A stretch of DNA of 64,000 nt from Candidatus Poribacteria bacterium (lineage in GTDB: Bacteria > Poribacteria > WGA-4E > WGA-3G), in the NCBI GenBank assembly GCA_022821965.1, contig JAJECN010000031.1:1-64000 (forward strand), read 5' to 3'. Numbering within the stretch: the stretch's first letter is position 1; each line of letters begins with the position of its first letter. Position numbers and translations under genes: made by a program. Under the pieces are notes generated by a model that saw nothing but the letters and a program-made list of their open reading frames with translations, was not told where the DNA came from and did no database searches. Positions 1 through 7,994 of this stretch are shown here, piece after piece.

Positions 1-116
1 TGCTTTTCAGGGGTTTCCTTGGTTTCCATAAGAGCACCTTTCATAACCTAATAGGGATGTAAAGTGGAAAAAGAGACATAAACTATCTGCTCTGTTTCCA
101 CTATTTTACCACATTC

Positions 117-821
117 TTAGGTTTTACTCAATATGACTTCAATTTTATACGTATTTGCCCAACGCCCGTGTGCAAAAGCAATGTATCTCCCATCTGGTGA
201 GAAGGCGGGGCAACCACCATCTCTGCTTATCTGTAGAACTTCTTGGGTTAGGATATTAAAGATACAAACGCCATCGGAAGTACTATAGGCGATCTGTTTT
301 CCGTTCGGTGACCATTCTACAGTATACGCCTCACCTGCTTTTACCAGATGGACTTTCGGTCGCAATTTCTTTAATTCACGTTTTGGAATGAGATATATCC
401 CAGTCGCTGGTGCCGGTCCTGTCCGCTCGTGCGTGAATACGATATCACCGTTTTGTGAAATGTCGAGCCCCCAAATAAGACTAAATTGCTGACGCGTAAG
501 GTCTCGCACTTTTGGAAAATCAGCCTCTTTATCAAAAAGGTAGATGTCGTTACCAAACATTAGTTGATCGTGCGAAGTGGTCGTGACGACGAGGTTCCCA
601 TTTGTTTGTACGGCGAGTCCCTCCGGTGAACGTTCCAGTTTAAAAAACGGACGATCATCGCGTGCTTTTTCCACGTCGGTGACCCAGAGTTCGTTGAATG
701 CATCAATTGGAGGGGCAAAGATGACTTCCCCGGTGAGTTTCGCCTGTGCTGTTGCAAATGGAAAGAAAATAGCGAGACAGATAAGAAAGTACTTTATTTT
801 TTTAAACGGTCTCATTTCCAT
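117..821 (-). CDS. Secreted TolB-like (PD40) beta-propeller protein
   Basis: The start is the ATG at 819-821, which has an AGGTG ribosome site about 7 bases upstream; a longer open frame exists but lacks one. The N-terminus is a typical signal peptide (basic MRPFKKIKYF, then a hydrophobic stretch ending FATAQA), so the protein is probably exported. The body carries PD40/WD40-type blades: VEWSPNGKQIAY and PAFSPDGRYIAF have the SPDG/SPNG turn of TolB-like propellers. At about 234 residues it holds only part of a full propeller. It follows the SDR gene on the same strand after 16 bases, so the two may share a transcript. The ligand is unknown. It lacks the C-terminal tail found on the other PD40 proteins of this window. 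Confidence 0.75.
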   Translation of the reverse strand: MEMRPFKKIKYFLICLAIFFPFATAQAKLTGEVIFAPPIDAFNELWVTDVEKARDDRPFFKLERSPEGLAVQTNGNLVVTTTSHDQLMFGNDIYLFDKEADFPKVRDLTRQQFSLIWGLDISQNGDIVFTHERTGPAPATGIYLIPKRELKKLRPKVHLVKAGEAYTVEWSPNGKQIAYSTSDGVCIFNILTQEVLQISRDGGCPAFSPDGRYIAFAHGRWANTYKIEVILSKT

Positions 822-837
822 TTGAAATTCACCTAAA

Positions 838-1608
838 TCAAATATTTGAGTGCGACTGGCATCCATCAACGTTCACACAAGCACCCGTCACAAGGCTTGC
901 CCGTTCCGAGGCAAGAAAGACAACAACATTCGCGATTTCTTCCGGCTTCCCGAACCTACCGAGCGGCATATCGCTCTTTACAAAAGCCTCCATCGCCTCT
1001 GGGTCCGCCGCCATCCGACGCGCCCAACCGCCACCCGGAAAGAGGATCGAACCCGGCGCGACACTATTAACGCGGATATTGTCCGATGCAAGCTCCTTTG
1101 CCAACGATTTTGTCATGCTAATCTCAGCAGCTTTTGAAGCGTTATAGGTGATATGTCCGCCGCCTTCTCGACCATAGATAGACGTTATCATCAGAATCAC
1201 ACCGCCCCCCCGCTTTTTCATCTCAGGGATCGCGCGTCGGTTAACCCGTGCCGCAGAAACAAGGTTCAAATCAAGAATCTCGTGCCATTCGGTATCCGAA
1301 ATCTCTTCCAAAGGTGTCCACCGACTGCCACCCACGTTGTTCACAACGACATCAATCCCGCCGTAAGTGTCCACCGTTTCTGTGATAAACGTTTCGACCT
1401 GTGTCCCATCCGTAACATCTGTAAGTTTAGCGAAAACCTCCGCGCCTTTCGCCGTGAGTTCATCCGTAACACTTTGGAGTGTATCCTCGGTTCTGCCACA
1501 GATGCTCAACCGTACGCCCTCTTCAGCGAATCCATGTGCAATCGCGCGACCGATCCCACGGCTCGCACCCGTTACAACGACCACTTTACCTTTTAGTCCT
1601 AAGTCCAT
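838..1608 (-). CDS. SDR-family NAD(P)-dependent oxidoreductase
   Basis: This is a classical short-chain dehydrogenase/reductase of about 256 residues, the usual family length. The Rossmann motif TGASRGIG lies near residues 13-20. NNVGG follows, then the catalytic Ser in ITSIYG and the Tyr-x3-Lys of YNASKAAE. A C-terminal segment (FLASERASLVTGACVNVDG) is typical of the FabG/glucose dehydrogenase group. The ATG at 1606-1608 is chosen because the protein then begins MDLGLKGKVVVVTG, as in relatives, with AGGA 8 bases upstream. The enzyme should interconvert an alcohol and a ketone in the cytoplasm; the sequence does not give the substrate. Confidence 0.9.
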   Translation of the reverse strand: MDLGLKGKVVVVTGASRGIGRAIAHGFAEEGVRLSICGRTEDTLQSVTDELTAKGAEVFAKLTDVTDGTQVETFITETVDTYGGIDVVVNNVGGSRWTPLEEISDTEWHEILDLNLVSAARVNRRAIPEMKKRGGGVILMITSIYGREGGGHITYNASKAAEISMTKSLAKELASDNIRVNSVAPGSILFPGGGWARRMAADPEAMEAFVKSDMPLGRFGKPEEIANVVVFLASERASLVTGACVNVDGCQSHSNI

Positions 1609-1716
1609 TAGAATCCTCGTATTTTCTTGTAGTATGGGCTTGTATAATAACACCCTAATATATCTATGTGGCTATTATAGCGAATAACCCTGAAAATATC
1701 AACGGGATAGTTTTTA

Positions 1717-1857
1717 GTTACGGGTTGTCAGTTATCAGTACTCAGTAGTCAGAATTAGCATTCACAGAATTTTCAGAATTATGGAGGTTGTCGGTTGATA
1801 CACAGAAACCTTGATTACTGAAAACTGACAACCGACAACTGATAACCGAATACCTCC
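1717..1857. repeat. Intergenic mosaic of short inverted repeats
   Basis: Variants of TTGTCAGTTATCAGT and TTGTCGGTTG recur in both orientations. The right end (ACTGACAACCGACAACTGATAACCG) reads as the imperfect reverse complement of the left end. The stretch can fold into a long imperfect hairpin. It fills most of the gap between the divergent SDR and ferredoxin genes and contains no gene. Confidence 0.55.
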
Positions 1858-1877
1858 GATTTCAAACAAAAATACAC

Positions 1878-1906
1878 TTGACAACTTATAATGATTATGG
1901 TAAAAT
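1878..1906 (+). promoter_or_regulatory. Sigma-70-type promoter for the ferredoxin gene
   Basis: TTGACA at 1878-1883 and TAAAAT at 1901-1906 are separated by 17 bases. The start codon lies 56 bases downstream. Confidence 0.65.
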
Positions 1907-1961
1907 ATATGTATTGAGGATAACAGAAACATTCTATCCGACTTAAAAAACAGGAAAACTC

Positions 1962-2420
1962 ATGGCATACTATATCACTGACGAGTGTATCGGGTGTATG
2001 GCGTGTTTAACCAATTGCCCCGTTGACGCAATCACGGGTGACAGGAACATGCTGCACATCATCGATCCAAACATTTGTATCGACTGCAGCGCATGCGGGA
2101 TGGTCTGCCCCGTTGAAGCGATTCGGGACCAGTTTGGTGAGGTCTGCAAGTTCATCCGCCGCCCAACACACCGACCCATTGCCGTCATCTACGAAGAACT
2201 CTGCTCCGGATGCGATTTCTGCGTTCATATCTGTCCCTGGGAATGCTTAGAACTCAAGGACCCAGATACCGGTGAACACGCCGAAAGCTTCTTCGGCATC
2301 TGCGAATTGGTTAAACCCAAGGATTGTGTTGGATGCAAGTTGTGCGAAGAAGTCTGTATCAAAGACGCTATTCGCATTGAATCACCTGTCCTCGTCGAGT
2401 TAGATGAAGCCGCAGATTAA
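1962..2420 (+). CDS. Ferredoxin with four 4Fe-4S cluster motifs
   Basis: The 152-residue protein contains four C-x2-C-x2-C-x3-C motifs: CIGCMACLTNC, CIDCSACGMVC, CSGCDFCVHIC and CVGCKLCEEVC. Three are followed by P and the last by I. It should therefore bind four [4Fe-4S] clusters, unlike the usual two-cluster bacterial ferredoxin, and act as a cytoplasmic electron carrier or a subunit of a redox enzyme. AGGAAAA precedes the ATG. No oxidoreductase partner is adjacent; gmk follows after 39 bases. Confidence 0.88.
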   Translation: MAYYITDECIGCMACLTNCPVDAITGDRNMLHIIDPNICIDCSACGMVCPVEAIRDQFGEVCKFIRRPTHRPIAVIYEELCSGCDFCVHICPWECLELKDPDTGEHAESFFGICELVKPKDCVGCKLCEEVCIKDAIRIESPVLVELDEAAD

Positions 2421-2459
2421 CATAGGGCAACACACCTTTGTAAGGGTGCAACGTTTCCA

Positions 2460-3113
2460 ATGGCGAATACCCATCTTTACAAACCAAACCTTGTCATCGT
2501 CATTTCTGGACCCTCCGGTTCAGGGAAAAGCACCATTATTAATGCCCTCTGCAAATCGGACGAAACCTTGCAGTTATCCGTCTCTGCAACGACACGTAAA
2601 CCCCGTCCGCGTGAAGTAGATGGTGTTGACTACCGATTCCTGTCAAAAGCAGAATTTGAAAAGCATATCCAGCAAGGCAGCTTCTTAGAATGGGCAGAAT
2701 ACGGTGACAACCTCTATGGAACGCTCAAGTCTGAAATAGTTACAGCACGTGAAGCTGGTAAAGATTCTATTTTAGAGATCGAGGTAAAGGGTTCTCTGGC
2801 AATCCGGGAGCAAAACCTCGCACCGGCGAGAAGTGTGCTCATCTTCATTGTCCCACCATCCCTAACGACCTTAGAGAAACGCCTCCGCCGCAGAAAAACA
2901 GAATCGGAGGCGGAACTGAAACAACGGTTGGACATAGCCAAATCCGAAGTCCAAGAAATTAAGAATTACGATTACTGGGTTAGTAATCCAGAGAAAGCAA
3001 TCCAAGAGGCAGTCCGACAAATTCAGACTATCATTCGTGCTGAGCGATCCCGCATTGATGACAAACTAATAGAAACAATCAACCCTCTGCTCAGTATTGA
3101 CAGCGCAGATTAA
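2460..3113 (+). CDS. gmk: Guanylate kinase
   Basis: Guanylate kinase makes GDP from GMP and ATP in the cytoplasm. The P-loop GPSGSGKST is near residues 17-25. It is followed by SVSATTRKPRPREVDGVDYRF, the GMP-binding segment of the family, then FLEWAEYGDNLYGT and the lid-like region RLRRRKTESEAELKQRL. The length of 217 residues is normal. The gene often precedes rpoZ and coaBC; here coaBC follows after 143 bases, and I see no rpoZ-like frame in that gap. Confidence 0.95.
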   Translation: MANTHLYKPNLVIVISGPSGSGKSTIINALCKSDETLQLSVSATTRKPRPREVDGVDYRFLSKAEFEKHIQQGSFLEWAEYGDNLYGTLKSEIVTAREAGKDSILEIEVKGSLAIREQNLAPARSVLIFIVPPSLTTLEKRLRRRKTESEAELKQRLDIAKSEVQEIKNYDYWVSNPEKAIQEAVRQIQTIIRAERSRIDDKLIETINPLLSIDSAD

Positions 3114-3256
3114 ATCCAAACTTGGTATTTCAAGTTATCTCTCAGAACCTACGTAAACACTTTTGCTTTGGTATCAATCCCAAATCCAGTTGAAATTAAC
3201 CGAAAACCCGATTTTGACAACGGAAAAATCGGCACAGAAACCCAATAGTTAACAAA

Positions 3257-4492
3257 ATGGAATTCAGAGAGCGAACGATCATCTTAGGTGTCACAGGCGG
3301 CATAGCCATCCACAAATCACTTGACGTGGCAAGCCAACTCGTCAAAAGCGGTGCTTATGTCCACGTCGTGATGACCGAAAACGCCACACGTCTCGTCCAA
3401 CCCTTGCAATTCCAAGTCATCTCACGAAACCCAGTCCTCCTGAATCTCTTCAACGCGGGGACAGATTGGAAGCCGCCCCACATCGATCTCGCCGACCGTG
3501 CCGATCTGTTCACGATTGTTCCTGCAACGGCAAATACCATCGGTAAACTCGCAAACGGCATCGCCGACGACGCACTCTCCACCGTAGCGGTTTCCGTTCA
3601 CTGCCCGATACTCCTCGCACCCGCAATGAATGGACACATGTATCAAAATCCCTTCGTCCAAAGAAACATCGACGCTTTGAAAGCACAAGATATCCATTTC
3701 ATCGAACCTGAAAGTGGCGATTTAGCCTGTGGTTATGAAGGTACAGGACGACTGAATACAGTAGAGACGATCCTCCAAACTATGACGGATATTCTGAAGG
3801 GGCGCGATTCGGAGAGCACTCCTACCAAAAGAGCAGGTGATTTGCAAGGGACACGTGTCCTCGTCACGGCAGGCGCAACGCGTGAATACATAGATCCCGT
3901 CAGATTTATCACCAACCGCTCCAGCGGAAAGATGGGGTATGCTATCGCCGAAGCGGCAGCACAGCGCGGCGCAGAAGTCCGTTTGATTAGTGGAACCGCC
4001 ACTGTTCCTGCACCCATTGGCATTGAAATTCAGGGCGTTGAAACTACGCTCGAAATGCACGACGCTGTCCTGAAAGCGTTTGGTGAAACGGATATCGTCA
4101 TCATGGCAGCGGCACCTGCTGATTATCGCCCACGCGAATTTACGCCCCATAAAATCAAAAAAACGAACGATACATTGACGCTCCCGCTCGAAAAGAACCC
4201 AGACATCGCACAGGCTCTCGGCGAACAGAAAACCCATCAAACGCTCGTCTGCTTCGCCGCCGAAACCAACGATCTCCTCGAAAACGCGCAAAGGAAACTG
4301 ATCCGTAAGAACTGCGATCTCATTGTCGCGAACGACATCCTTGCGGAAGGTGCTGGATTCCAATCCGATACCAACATTGTCACCTTGCTGGATCGGCACG
4401 GCACCTGTGAACAACTACCACGCGCCTCAAAGCGGGACGTAGCGGATGTCATCCTAACAAAGGTTGTCTCCCTCAAGACACGAAAGAAGTAA
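3257..4492 (+). CDS. coaBC: Bifunctional phosphopantothenoylcysteine decarboxylase / phosphopantothenate-cysteine ligase
   Basis: CoaBC joins cysteine to 4'-phosphopantothenate and decarboxylates the product, two steps of CoA synthesis. The N-terminal flavoprotein half (about residues 1-185) has TGGIAIHK, the catalytic-His segment PPHIDLADRADL, PATANTIGKLANGIADD and APAMNGHMYQNP. The C-terminal ligase half starts near RVLVTAGATREYIDPVRF, with NRSSGKMGYA, KIKKTND and PLEKNPDI. The length of 411 residues matches the fused form. It is plus-strand, in line with gmk and rsmA. Confidence 0.95.
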   Translation: MEFRERTIILGVTGGIAIHKSLDVASQLVKSGAYVHVVMTENATRLVQPLQFQVISRNPVLLNLFNAGTDWKPPHIDLADRADLFTIVPATANTIGKLANGIADDALSTVAVSVHCPILLAPAMNGHMYQNPFVQRNIDALKAQDIHFIEPESGDLACGYEGTGRLNTVETILQTMTDILKGRDSESTPTKRAGDLQGTRVLVTAGATREYIDPVRFITNRSSGKMGYAIAEAAAQRGAEVRLISGTATVPAPIGIEIQGVETTLEMHDAVLKAFGETDIVIMAAAPADYRPREFTPHKIKKTNDTLTLPLEKNPDIAQALGEQKTHQTLVCFAAETNDLLENAQRKLIRKNCDLIVANDILAEGAGFQSDTNIVTLLDRHGTCEQLPRASKRDVADVILTKVVSLKTRKK

Positions 4493-4620
4493 ATCCTTTG
4501 AGAATAAGGATTTACCAACTCTTCTGAAAAATCGATCAAATCTTCAAATCTAGTCGCGAATTAATCGGAAACCTGCGCGCAACGTAGTGGAGCGCAGCTC
4601 AGATGCCCATAAATTAAAAA

Positions 4621-5472
4621 ATGAATTACCGACAGGTCCGCGACTTCTTTGCCTTAAATCAGACCCGCCCCAAAAAACAGTTAGGACAAAACTTCCTCGT
4701 TAACCCAGAAGTCCTCAAAATTATTGTCGAAGCAGGGGAACTGACAGACACCGATACCGTCATAGAAATCGGTGCAGGTTTAGGGTGTCTTACGGAGGTG
4801 TTAGTGCGGTGTGTCAAACGCGTAATTGCCGTTGAAGTGGACGAATTGCTATACAAAGCGTTGGCAGCCCAATTTTCCATAGATCCACGTGTCCAACTCC
4901 TCAATGCCGACATTCTCAAACTGGAACTCAATTCACTGTTATCGGACAGCACAGGGAATGCGACTACCACATTTAAAGTCATTGCGAACCTGCCCTACAG
5001 CATCACGACACCCATCCTGTGGAAACTCCTCTCACATCACAAAGAGATACATAGTTGTGTGTTGATGATGCAGAAGGAGGTCGCTGAAAGGATCGTCGCC
5101 GGACCAGGCGGAAAAGATTACGGTGCGTTGACAATTGGAGTTGGCTATCGCGCCGATACGGCATTAATCTCCACCCTATCGCCAGAAAACTTTTACCCTG
5201 CCCCCAAAGTAGATTCCGCACTCTTAAAACTGACAATGCGTGAAAACCCAAAGGTTGCCGTTGACAATGAGGAACTTTTCTTTAAAATAGTGCGGACGGC
5301 GTTTCGGACACGACGAAAGATGCTAAAAAACACCCTAACCAGGGGCAGACTCGCACCGGCAGAGGCATTAGCCGCTGCATTTGAAGAACTTGATATAGCA
5401 CCACAGAGACGCCCTGAAACGTTAGACATCACAGAATTCGCAGCCCTCACCAATTTCTTGTCTCGATCTTAA
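4621..5472 (+). CDS. rsmA: 16S rRNA (adenine(1518)-N(6)/adenine(1519)-N(6))-dimethyltransferase
   Basis: RsmA (KsgA) dimethylates two adjacent adenines in helix 45 of 16S rRNA. It shows KKQLGQNFLVNPEV at the N-terminus, the SAM-binding motif VIEIGAGLGCLTE, the acidic motif LNADILKLEL and the catalytic motif NLPYSITTPI. The C-terminal FYPAPKVDSALLKL and FRTRRKMLKN are typical. The 283 residues are normal. No clear ribosome site precedes the ATG; the upstream 60 bases include a segment similar to part of a dispersed repeat (see 36311). Confidence 0.95.
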   Translation: MNYRQVRDFFALNQTRPKKQLGQNFLVNPEVLKIIVEAGELTDTDTVIEIGAGLGCLTEVLVRCVKRVIAVEVDELLYKALAAQFSIDPRVQLLNADILKLELNSLLSDSTGNATTTFKVIANLPYSITTPILWKLLSHHKEIHSCVLMMQKEVAERIVAGPGGKDYGALTIGVGYRADTALISTLSPENFYPAPKVDSALLKLTMRENPKVAVDNEELFFKIVRTAFRTRRKMLKNTLTRGRLAPAEALAAAFEELDIAPQRRPETLDITEFAALTNFLSRS

Positions 5473-5477
5473 CGGAA

Positions 5478-6251
5478 TCACAATCGGACATCCAATTCAA
5501 AAAGCTGCCAATACACAATCTTCAAATCCGCTCCCTCACGGCGAAATTCAAATTGGCAACGAGCTTTGAGCTCCCTTAAGTCAAGATCCTCTCCCTTCTC
5601 GGCGTTTATATCAAGCTGAAGCGTTACCGCCGCTTTCCGGGCATGTGTAATATCCATCTCCATATCCTGGAACAGGAATTGAAGTGAGACATACTCCTCA
5701 AAGAGTTGTGTCATTGCCGGAACAACATCCGCATAATTCTCAGGAATAATTCCTGACGCCACACCGAAAAGTGTCGCTGGATCGTCAGCAGCGACGTAGG
5801 TCTCCGAAAAAAGTGCTTCAATCGCTTCAATGTTCTCCATATCTACAGATTCAAGGAGAACAGCAAAATTGTCAAAAAATTCCTGCAGCTCCACAACCGG
5901 ATCCCGAAGGGGTGTCAACATAATATTCACAACCAAACGCTCTTGATTGAGGGTAATCGGTTGGCTATACGGTTTGTAATCCGGATCTGAAACAATTAAG
6001 GTATGCGTATCTCCATAAGGAACGCCTTGAAAGGTGTAAGCACCATCCACACCAGTTTCGATCGATTGTTCCAGCAGCTTTACAGTTGACCCAGGAATTC
6101 GATTCCCTGTTCCAACATCGGTGATGTTTCCAGAGACCGCTCCGTATTTAATCACGACTGGTTCTTCAGGTTCAATTGTCTCTTCCGCTTCCCCACATGC
6201 AAAAATACATGTCATCAGTAAGAGAAGCAAAGTCGTTTTCTTGAGTGTCAT
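5478..6251 (-). CDS. Lipoprotein with carboxypeptidase-regulatory-like domain
   Basis: A lipoprotein signal (MTLKKTTLLLLLMTCIFACG) puts the lipidated Cys near residue 19. Residues of about 38-110 resemble a carboxypeptidase-regulatory-like beta-sandwich: GAVSGNITDVGTGNRIPGSTVKL, then GAYTFQGVPYG. The rest resembles an NTF2/SnoaL-like fold (VELQEFFDNFAVLLES, FEEYVSLQFLFQDMEM), a weak match. The protein is likely anchored in a membrane and faces outward; its function is not evident. It is convergent with rsmA, whose stop is 5 bases away. AAGGATGG precedes the start. Confidence 0.75.
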   Translation of the reverse strand: MTLKKTTLLLLLMTCIFACGEAEETIEPEEPVVIKYGAVSGNITDVGTGNRIPGSTVKLLEQSIETGVDGAYTFQGVPYGDTHTLIVSDPDYKPYSQPITLNQERLVVNIMLTPLRDPVVELQEFFDNFAVLLESVDMENIEAIEALFSETYVAADDPATLFGVASGIIPENYADVVPAMTQLFEEYVSLQFLFQDMEMDITHARKAAVTLQLDINAEKGEDLDLRELKARCQFEFRREGADLKIVYWQLFELDVRL

Positions 6252-6339
6252 GGTCTGTTTGCCATCCTTTTTCTTGGACTTTCACATCCCCACACCAGCG
6301 AAGCAGGGCGGAAATTCTCCGTGAAATGTTAACATATCT

Positions 6340-7797
6340 TCAGATTTTATTATAATCGAAAAACTTCTCAAGCGTTTGTGAATTCGGCGGTTTCGTGAGC
6401 AGAGAAACAATTATCAGTGTGACAGACGAAACAGCAATCAGGATCGCAGCAGGCATAATACCGGTTCCGCCCACACTATACCCGGGTGTCCGCCAGTTTT
6501 GGAGAAAGAAATAGAGCCATAATAGAATAACACTTATGATTGCAGCGAACACGCCTAACTTTGTGCTGCGCCGCCAGAACAACGCCGCAACCACAATCGG
6601 AAAGAGACCCGCAAACCCCGTGAACGACCAGATCGCGAGCCTAAAAATACTCGGTGTCGCAATAAGTGAGATTAGATAGGTGACACAAAGCACACCGCTC
6701 ACAAATAGGCGACCGACCCATACTTTCTGTTTCTCCGAAAACGCTTCCCGGCGATAATGCTCAACAATATCGTGTGTGAACATGCTCCCAATCGCAAGCG
6801 ATTGTGAATCCAATGAGGACATAATCGCCGCGAAGACACCCGCTCCCAGAAACCCAGCCAAAACACCAGGGGCATGCATACTGATCATCTGGATCAGCAC
6901 ATTGTTTGCCTGCGCCCCCTTTAAACCCGGAACATCCACACTCCCCAATATTCCAAGTAGCACGCTCGGAATCCATACAATCGCGATACATAACGGATAC
7001 AGAATAATTGCATAACGGAATGTCCCAACATCTCTCGCTGTTAGGAAATGTGAAAAGATATGTGGAAACATGCCAACACAGAGCGGAATACAGAGATACG
7101 TCAATAATTCCAACGGTTTTATATGCTCCGCCTGCATCAGCAAACCCGTGTCTACTTTAGAGATCGCGTTTGAAAAACCACCCATCCGATTCGTGATAAC
7201 AAAAAACGTGATGCCTCCGAGGGTCATGAAAACGAGCGTCTGGAACGTGTTTACCCATGCAGTCCCTCGCATGCCACTGTAGGTAACGTAACAGAGGACG
7301 ACAGCACAGATGAGTAAACCACCGCCCCACTGTGGAATCTTACCATCTGTGAGTGTTGCCAATGTTCCACCGCCGCCCATCACTCCGATAAGTAGATACG
7401 GAATGAGTAGCAACACAAACACGATAAAAAGAAGCAGCCCCAAGCCATCGGATTCCCACCGGTCGCGGAAGTATTGCGCCTGTGTCACATAACCGAACCG
7501 CTTTCCGAGCCGCCACAAGCGAGTTCCGATAAAAAGGAACACACACGGCACAACTATCGCAGAAGAAGAAGCCATTAACGCAAAAACACCGATACCTCTG
7601 TGATATGCCTCACCCGATGCACCGAGGATCGAGAATGCTGTCATGTTCGTGCCAAAAAGCGTCATCAACAGGATAAACCAATTGATTGTCCGACTCGCGA
7701 CGAAATAGTCTTCCCCAGTGTTTCGGAAGAGTTTATGGCTCAGAACACCGAGCAACAGCACCATAGCGAGGTAGATAAAAATAATAGCGAGACTCAT
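6340..7797 (-). CDS. Sodium:solute symporter family protein
   Basis: This is a multi-pass protein of about 485 residues with the layout of the SSS (SLC5-like) family. It has GEDYFVASRTINWFIL after the first membrane segment, TNMTAFSILGASGEAYHRG, then GLLLFIVFVLLLIPYLLIGVMGGG, and FAAIMSSLDSQSLAIGSMFTHDI, the conserved SSS segment near TM8-9. The ATG at 7795-7797 is chosen because its first codon overlaps the stop of the DUF3311-like gene (ATGA type) and starts MSLAIIFIYLAM. The substrate cannot be read from sequence. It is the last gene of a three-gene set with overlapping ends. Confidence 0.88.
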   Translation of the reverse strand: MSLAIIFIYLAMVLLLGVLSHKLFRNTGEDYFVASRTINWFILLMTLFGTNMTAFSILGASGEAYHRGIGVFALMASSSAIVVPCVFLFIGTRLWRLGKRFGYVTQAQYFRDRWESDGLGLLLFIVFVLLLIPYLLIGVMGGGGTLATLTDGKIPQWGGGLLICAVVLCYVTYSGMRGTAWVNTFQTLVFMTLGGITFFVITNRMGGFSNAISKVDTGLLMQAEHIKPLELLTYLCIPLCVGMFPHIFSHFLTARDVGTFRYAIILYPLCIAIVWIPSVLLGILGSVDVPGLKGAQANNVLIQMISMHAPGVLAGFLGAGVFAAIMSSLDSQSLAIGSMFTHDIVEHYRREAFSEKQKVWVGRLFVSGVLCVTYLISLIATPSIFRLAIWSFTGFAGLFPIVVAALFWRRSTKLGVFAAIISVILLWLYFFLQNWRTPGYSVGGTGIMPAAILIAVSSVTLIIVSLLTKPPNSQTLEKFFDYNKI

Positions 7798-7994
7798 TTT
7801 TCTCCCCAATCCCCGCGCGCTTTGACGAAAGCTGCCATTAGCAACGTCGCCACAACGCAGTAACCGATATGATAGAGCAGTCCTACCGGCACTCCTAAAA
7901 CGAGCTGCGGTGTCTTCCAGAACCAGAAATCGTTGTGTAGCAAAAACAGTAGCACGAGCAAACCATACAACACCCATCTAACTGGGCTCTTCAT
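7794..7994 (-). CDS. Small membrane protein, DUF3311-like symporter partner
   Basis: The 66-residue protein starts at the ATG 7992-7994 (MKSPVRWVLYGLLVLLFLLHNDFW). It has two predicted membrane segments, one at the N-terminus and one around GVPVGLLYHIGYCVVATLLMAAF. Small proteins of this shape, with a D/N-x-W motif between the helices and GLPxxxxYHxG-like wording, are typically encoded directly before sodium:solute symporters, as here, where its stop overlaps the symporter start by 4 bases. It is inferred to be a helper or subunit of that symporter. Its start lies inside the end of the TRAP gene. Confidence 0.75.
   Translation of the reverse strand: MKSPVRWVLYGLLVLLFLLHNDFWFWKTPQLVLGVPVGLLYHIGYCVVATLLMAAFVKARGDWGEK

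Noticed and set aside
3114-3256. rpoZ between gmk and coaBC
   Set aside because: The 143-base gap contains no open frame resembling the omega subunit.
3722-4414. Long opposite-strand frame inside coaBC
   Set aside because: It is a shadow of a well-conserved gene, with no family match and no ribosome site.
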